NCBI GenBank assembly: GCA_021802185.1
Contig: JAKAAV010000053.1
Location: 1-9,674, forward strand
Reading direction: 5' to 3'
DNA from: Chloroflexota bacterium
Lineage (GTDB): Bacteria; Chloroflexota; Limnocylindria; Limnocylindrales; CSP1-4
Length of the DNA: 9,674 bases
Position 1 is the stretch's first letter; the number at the start of each line of letters is the position of its first letter. Below, one piece after another: positions 6,040-9,674 of this stretch. The notes beneath the pieces are model-generated. The model was not told the DNA's origin. It made no database searches and saw nothing but the letters and a program-made list of their open reading frames with translations. A program made the translations under genes and the position numbers.

Positions 6040-8492
6040 GCCGTGCCGGCGTCGGCGGTCCGACGGCTCGCCGTGCGCCCGGGAGAGCCGGACGTGCGCG
6101 CCCTCGGCCGATGGCCGTTCGACGACGCGGAGCCACCGCCGCGCGCCCGCTTCGGCGCCAGCGCATCGGGATCCGGCGGTCCGCCCGGGAGCGAATGCCC
6201 CACGAGGTCCCCGTCGGGCAGAGAGACGGCTGCTCCGCACACCAGGCAGATGCCGGCCTCGTCGCGGCGGCCCACCGGACCGCCGTCGGCATCGTGGCGG
6301 GCCCCGACCGGCTCGAAGTCGGTGGTGAAATCGCAGGACGGGTAGCGCGAGCAGCCCCAGAAGACCTTGCCGGTGCGGCGAGCTCGCCGCGCGACGAGAT
6401 GCCCCTTGCCGCACTTCGGGCAGCCGACCTCGAAGGCGAGCTGGGGCGGCGGAGGCGGGCCCTCCTTCTTGATGAAGGTGCAGTCCGGGTAGCGCGAGCA
6501 GCCCACGAACGGGCCGAAGCGGCCGCGCTTCGCGACCAGGGTGCCCTGCCCGCATTCCGGGCAGGTCTCGCCAACTCCGGGCAGATGCCGCTCCGCGGGT
6601 TGTGCGCCGTCCCCGGTCCCGTCGCCGCCGTCCCCGGCCTCGCCCGGGAGCGGCCGCGTCTCCTGGTGTTCCGGATAGAGCGAGCACGCGAGGAACTTCC
6701 CGTACCGCCCGAGGCGGATCACCATCGGATGGCCGAGCGAGCACACCTCGTCGGACGGTTCGGTCGTGAAGTCCCGGCGGCGCAGTTCGCGCCGCTTCTC
6801 GTCGACCAGGTCGCGGAGCGGTCCGTAGAACTCGCGCAGGAGCGGCACCCACTCGCGCTCGCCGCGGGCGATCTCGTCGAGGCGCTCCTCCATCCGGGCC
6901 GTGAACTCGGGGTCCACGAACTCGCCGAAGTGCTCGACCAGGAGGTCGGTGACGACCTCGGCGACGGGTTCGGGCCGCAGCCGCCGATCGACGAGCTTGA
7001 CGTAGCCGCGCTCGAGGATCGTCGAGATCGTGGCCGCATACGTCGACGGCCGTCCGATTCCCCGTTCCTCGAGCGCCTTGATCAGCGTGGCCTCGGTGTA
7101 CCGCGGGGGCGGCTCGGTGAAGTGCTGCGTCGGCGTGACGTCGAGGACCGTCGTCTCGTCGCCGGCCGTCATCGCCGGCAGCCGGCCCTCGCGCTCCTCG
7201 GCATCGTCGTCGCGGCCCTCGGTGTAGACCCGCGCAAACCCGTCGAACGTCGTCCGGCTTGCAGTCGCCCGGAGCACATATGCACCGGCCGCGAGATCGA
7301 CCGTCGTCGTCTCGAGCTCCTTCGACGCCATCTGCGACGCGATCGCGCGCTGCCACACGAGCCGGTAGAGGCGGAGCTCATCGGAGGCGAGGTGCCCGGC
7401 GAGGGAATCGGGGTCGCGCCGGAACGACGTCGGCCGGATCGACTCGTGCGCCTCCTGCGCGCCTCGGACCTTCGTGCGGTACACGCGGCCACGAGGCACG
7501 ACGTACGGGTCTCCGTAGCGGTCGCGGATGACGTCGCGCGCCTCGGCCATCGCGACACCGGCGATCGCGGTCGAATCCGTCCGCATGTACGTGATGAGCC
7601 CGACCTGCCCCTCGCCGGTGTCGACCCCCTCGTACAGCCGCTGCGCCACCGACATCGTGCGCTTCGGCGAGAAGCCCAGCTTCCGGCTCGCCTCCTGCTG
7701 CAGGGTGCTCGTCGTGAACGGAGGCGCCGGGTTCATCTTCCGGCTCGAGACGCTCACCTTCTCGACGCGCGGCCGGAGGGTCCGCAGCGCGTCCGCGTGC
7801 CGCCGCGCGGTAGCCTCGTCCCCGACGTCGACCTTCGCGCCGTCGATCCGGATGATCCCCGCCGCGAACCGCTCGCCGCCCGTCGTCTGGAGCAGCGCTT
7901 CGAGCGTCCAGTACTCCTTCGCCGTGAACGACCGGACCTCGCGCTCGCGCTCGACGACCATGCGGACCGCGACGGACTGGACGCGACCGGCGGACAGGCC
8001 GCCGCGGACCTTCCGCGACAGGAGCGGGCTCAGCGTGTAGCCGACCAGCCGGTCGACGATCCGCCGGGTCTGCTGCGCGTCGACCAGGTGCTCGTCGATC
8101 CCGCGCGGGTGCGCGAACGCGTCGCGGATCGCCCCCTCGGTGATCTCGCTGAACGTCACGCGACGCTGCTTCTCGAGGGGCACGTTCGCCGCTTCGGCGA
8201 CGTGCCACGCGATGGCCTCGCCCTCGCGATCGAGGTCGGTCGCGAGGTACACCTGCTCGGCGCTCTTGGCGGCCCGCCGGATCGCGTCGACCTGCCTGCG
8301 CCGATCGTCGGACACGACGTACTCGGGCGCAAAGTCATGATCGACGTCGACACCGAACTTCCCCTTGCCGGGGTTCTCGGGGAGGTCGCGGACGTGGCCG
8401 TACGAGGCGAGCACGCGGTAGCCGTCACCCAGGTACCGCTCGATCGTCTTCGCCTTCGCGGGCGACTCGACGACCACCAGGTTCTTCGTCAT
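6036..8492 (-). CDS. topA: DNA topoisomerase I (type IA)
   Basis: Relaxes negative supercoils by single-strand passage through a 5'-phosphotyrosine. It has 818 residues. The TOPRIM domain has VVESPAKAKTIERYLG at 7-22 with E9, and ATDLDREGEAIAWH with D86, D88 and E90. The catalytic stretch GLITYMRTDSTA places the nucleophile at Y302. IKALEERGIGRPSTYA follows at 471-486. The C-terminus carries zinc ribbons. The first is altered (C584, H588, C603, H609). The second (C644, C647, C665, C671) and third (C691, C694, C714, C720) are standard four-Cys ribbons. A final C749/C752 pair with H766 looks like a half ribbon. A Gly/Asp-rich linker (617-629) separates ribbons one and two, and the last 50 residues are a basic disordered tail. 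ATG at 8492 fits the usual MTKNLVVVESP start; GTG at 8516 would add 8 residues without an SD. It probably heads the topA-xerC-murJ-femAB transcript. Confidence 0.97.
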   Translation of the reverse strand: MTKNLVVVESPAKAKTIERYLGDGYRVLASYGHVRDLPENPGKGKFGVDVDHDFAPEYVVSDDRRRQVDAIRRAAKSAEQVYLATDLDREGEAIAWHVAEAANVPLEKQRRVTFSEITEGAIRDAFAHPRGIDEHLVDAQQTRRIVDRLVGYTLSPLLSRKVRGGLSAGRVQSVAVRMVVEREREVRSFTAKEYWTLEALLQTTGGERFAAGIIRIDGAKVDVGDEATARRHADALRTLRPRVEKVSVSSRKMNPAPPFTTSTLQQEASRKLGFSPKRTMSVAQRLYEGVDTGEGQVGLITYMRTDSTAIAGVAMAEARDVIRDRYGDPYVVPRGRVYRTKVRGAQEAHESIRPTSFRRDPDSLAGHLASDELRLYRLVWQRAIASQMASKELETTTVDLAAGAYVLRATASRTTFDGFARVYTEGRDDDAEEREGRLPAMTAGDETTVLDVTPTQHFTEPPPRYTEATLIKALEERGIGRPSTYAATISTILERGYVKLVDRRLRPEPVAEVVTDLLVEHFGEFVDPEFTARMEERLDEIARGEREWVPLLREFYGPLRDLVDEKRRELRRRDFTTEPSDEVCSLGHPMVIRLGRYGKFLACSLYPEHQETRPLPGEAGDGGDGTGDGAQPAERHLPGVGETCPECGQGTLVAKRGRFGPFVGCSRYPDCTFIKKEGPPPPPQLAFEVGCPKCGKGHLVARRARRTGKVFWGCSRYPSCDFTTDFEPVGARHDADGGPVGRRDEAGICLVCGAAVSLPDGDLVGHSLPGGPPDPDALAPKRARGGGSASSNGHRPRARTSGSPGRTASRRTADAGTA

Positions 8493-8506
8493 CGGCCGGG
8501 AGTGTA
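8493..8506 (-). promoter_or_regulatory. Candidate -10 element and leaderless start of topA
   Basis: The minus strand reads TGATACACT, with hexamer TACACT at 8506-8501, then CCCGGCCG and the topA ATG. TACACT differs from TATAAT at two positions and is preceded by a TG-like extension two bases upstream (TGA). A start 7-8 nt downstream would fall at the ATG, giving a leaderless mRNA. No Shine-Dalgarno is present. No good -35 is visible at 16-18 bp. Confidence 0.45.
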
Positions 8507-8553
8507 TCACCGGCACCTTACCGCTCGATCACCCCCGGATGCCCGCGCGGCAC

Positions 8554-8595
8554 GCCGTCGCGCCGATCGCCGGGGCCTCGGGACGGCGCGACGGC
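8554..8595 (-). terminator. Perfect 11-bp inverted repeat between the small gene and topA; possible terminator or mRNA hairpin
   Basis: GCCGTCGCGCC at 8554-8564 pairs perfectly with GGCGCGACGGC at 8585-8595 across a 20-nt loop. It begins 16 nt past the stop of the gene at 8612-8926 and ends about 60 nt before the topA ATG. The stem is very GC-rich. On the minus strand no T-run follows, so it is not a classic intrinsic terminator. It could end the upstream CAP-containing transcript, protect a 3' end, or bind a dimeric regulator. Confidence 0.45.
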
Positions 8596-8611
8596 TGCGT
8601 TTCCCGGGCGC

Positions 8612-8926
8612 TCAGGTCTCGCGGATCCGGCGCAGCAGCTCCTCGTCGAGTTCGAGATCGGGCTCCTCCCGTGCCGGCGCCTCCGCTCCCTCGACGCGCT
8701 CCAGCGCGACCTCCGGAGACGGCTCGGCGGGCACCTCGAGGAACCGGACCTGGCCGAGCGGGAAGAGGAACCAGTGGTCGCCGCTGTCGACCCACGCCGG
8801 GCGCTTGCCGCTCGTGAGGCGGACGTTCGTGCAGAAGACGGCCGAGTCGCCGGGCGCGGGCATCGCCGCGAGGTCGACCACGAGTGGCTGCTCGTTGAGC
8901 AGGTGAAGGAAGGCGCCGCGGATCAC
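8612..8926 (-). CDS. Small conserved-looking protein of unknown function (104 aa)
   Basis: I do not recognise a named family. The protein has a compact N-terminal part of about 67 residues: FLHLLNEQPLVVDL, then MPAPGDSAVFCTNVRLTSGK, WVDSGDHWFLFPLGQVRFLEVP. The alternating strands suggest a small beta-rich fold. A highly acidic, probably disordered tail follows (residues 69-104, rich in Glu with Pro and Ala). There is no signal peptide or membrane segment, so it should be cytoplasmic. The GTG start at 8926 comes 1 nt after the stop of the CAP gene without a clear SD, which suggests coupling to it. The codon pattern and intact frame look like a real gene, and similar short proteins seem to occur near topA in Chloroflexota, though I cannot verify that here. 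The acidic tail resembles partner-binding tails in other small proteins, but no function is claimed. Confidence 0.72.
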   Translation of the reverse strand: MIRGAFLHLLNEQPLVVDLAAMPAPGDSAVFCTNVRLTSGKRPAWVDSGDHWFLFPLGQVRFLEVPAEPSPEVALERVEGAEAPAREEPDLELDEELLRRIRET

Positions 8927-8927
8927 G

Positions 8928-9674
8928 TCACGGATGGTAGAAGTCGAAGACGATGACGACGTAGCCCGCGTCGTTCCACACGCCGATCCCGACCGTCGAG
9001 AACTCCGGGTTCTTCAGGTTCACCCAGTGGCCGCCCGCGTACGACTTCTCGGACTGGAAGAACGTCAGCGAGTTGATCGCGACCGTTGACGGAGCGCCGG
9101 TCTGGCAGCCGATGTTCTCGGCCCAGCGCCAGCTCGTGTACCCGGCTCGCGCGAGTCGGTCCCCGGGGGTGCCATCGAGGAAGTGGCTGCACGCGTGCCG
9201 GACGGCCTGGTACCTGGCGTACGGACGCGCGACGCTCGTCGAGATGCCGGCGCTGAGTGTCAGTGGTGCGACGTACGCGCTGTACTTCCCCGAGCCGTAC
9301 CCATCGCAGGTCCCGTCGGATCGCACCCAGCCACCCGTCCGCGTGCAGTTCAGGAGCCGGAGCGCGTACTGCTCGACCGACAGCCATGGGGCGGTCGACG
9401 ATCCCGTCGCGCTCGGGCGCGGAGTCGGGGTGGGCGCCGGCGCGGGCCTGGGAGTCGGCTTCGGGGTTGGCCTGGGCGTGGGCCGCGGCGTGGGCGCAGG
9501 CGTCGCAGGCGCGAGGGCCGGCGTGGGGCGTGGAGTCTCCCTGGGTGTCGGGGCAGGTGTGGCGCGCGTGGGCGTGGCACGCACGACGGCCGCGGTCGGG
9601 GCGGGACCTGTGGACGGTGCCGCGGACGCGAGGGCCAGCGCCGCGCCGGAGCGCGAAGCCGAGATCGGCCCCGC
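8928..9674 (-). CDS. Exported CAP (SCP/PR1) domain protein with Pro/Thr-rich linker (partial, 5' end outside the window)
   Basis: The frame stays open to the right edge, giving 248 visible residues. The first 20 residues (SGAALALASAAPS at 9-21) look like the end of a signal peptide with an Ala-x-Ala cleavage site, so the true start is beyond 9674 and the GTG at 9584 is internal. Residues about 20-92 are a Pro/Thr/Ala/Arg linker built from PTPRP-like units. The C-terminal CAP domain (about 99-248) has RYQAVRHACSHFLDGTPGDR, AGYTSWRWAENIGC, a FFQSEKSYAGGHW stretch and STVGIGV. In fragment numbering the usual cavity residues would be H160 or H164, E186, E209 and H216. Four cysteines (110, 123, 162, 190) suggest disulfides, consistent with export. 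CAP proteins of the YkwD kind are secreted and of mostly unknown bacterial function. The call on family is strong; the biochemical role is open. Confidence 0.88.
   Translation of the reverse strand, partial: AGPISASRSGAALALASAAPSTGPAPTAAVVRATPTRATPAPTPRETPRPTPALAPATPAPTPRPTPRPTPKPTPRPAPAPTPTPRPSATGSSTAPWLSVEQYALRLLNCTRTGGWVRSDGTCDGYGSGKYSAYVAPLTLSAGISTSVARPYARYQAVRHACSHFLDGTPGDRLARAGYTSWRWAENIGCQTGAPSTVAINSLTFFQSEKSYAGGHWVNLKNPEFSTVGIGVWNDAGYVVIVFDFYHP
9445..9504 (-). repeat. Five degenerate 12-bp tandem units in the CAP protein linker
   Basis: On the plus strand five consecutive 12-mers begin with GGC and most contain a GGNGT core (9445, 9457, 9469, 9481 and 9493). On the coding strand they specify PTPR-type tetrapeptides. 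Looser copies of the unit extend to either side, over about 9410-9580. Such arrays often vary in copy number by slippage and would change only the linker length. Confidence 0.7.

Noticed and set aside
6040..7356. Long upstream extension of the XerC frame through topA
   Set aside because: The extension is Arg/Gly/Ala shadow sequence. The recombinase domain starts at GTG 6039, which overlaps the topA stop.
5961..8906. 981-codon plus-strand open frame opposite topA
   Set aside because: Although very long, it mirrors TopA codons, has Arg/Val/Asp-rich composition with no motif, and runs past the TopA start into the next gene.
1..9674. tRNA, rRNA, CRISPR, insertion sequence, prophage or dif site
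   Set aside because: I saw no cloverleaf-like segment, spaced direct repeats, transposase, phage gene or dif-like XerC/XerD palindrome. The tyrosine recombinase has a housekeeping Xer context, not an integrase context.

Overview
This is a very GC-rich bacterial chromosome segment in which every supported gene lies on the minus strand, so transcription runs from high to low coordinates. The likely source is an uncultured, high-GC soil or freshwater lineage, most plausibly Chloroflexota (for example Limnocylindria-like). That placement is inferred from gene order, the small conserved gene beside topA, the style of the CAP protein and the FemAB/MurE combination. An actinobacterial or other GC-rich origin cannot be excluded from the sequence alone.

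In transcription order the window holds: (1) an exported CAP/SCP-domain protein with a Pro/Thr-rich linker, cut by the right edge (8928-9674); (2) a 104-aa conserved-looking protein of unknown function starting 1 nt after it (8612-8926); (3) a spacer with a perfect 11-bp inverted repeat and a -10-like element (8493-8611); (4) topA, DNA topoisomerase I (6036-8492); (5) a XerC/D-type tyrosine recombinase (4942-6039); (6) murJ, the lipid II flippase (3359-4945); (7) a FemAB-family aminoacyltransferase (2109-3362); (8) a 116-bp spacer; (9) murE, the muramyl-tripeptide ligase (421-1992); (10) a second FemAB-family gene cut by the left edge (1-424). Gene 10 seems to start at CTG, so searches limited to ATG/GTG/TTG starts would miss it.

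topA-xerC-murJ-femAB form a tightly coupled run in which each stop overlaps the next start as GTGA. murE and the second femAB are coupled the same way, as CTGA. Only topA and murE begin with ATG after a real spacer. Both lack a Shine-Dalgarno sequence and have a TAnnnT hexamer 6-8 nt before the ATG, which suggests two promoters giving leaderless mRNAs.

The genes fall into two jobs. topA and xerC serve chromosome topology and dimer resolution. murE, murJ and the FemAB pair serve peptidoglycan: MurE adds the third stem residue, FemAB enzymes probably build the branch on it, and MurJ flips the finished lipid II. I see no mobile element, CRISPR array, RNA gene or clearly new system. The points most worth a second look are the FemAB-MurE-FemAB arrangement with its altered MurE specificity motif, the CTG start, the leaderless-promoter pattern, and Gly-rich in-frame insertions in several housekeeping proteins.
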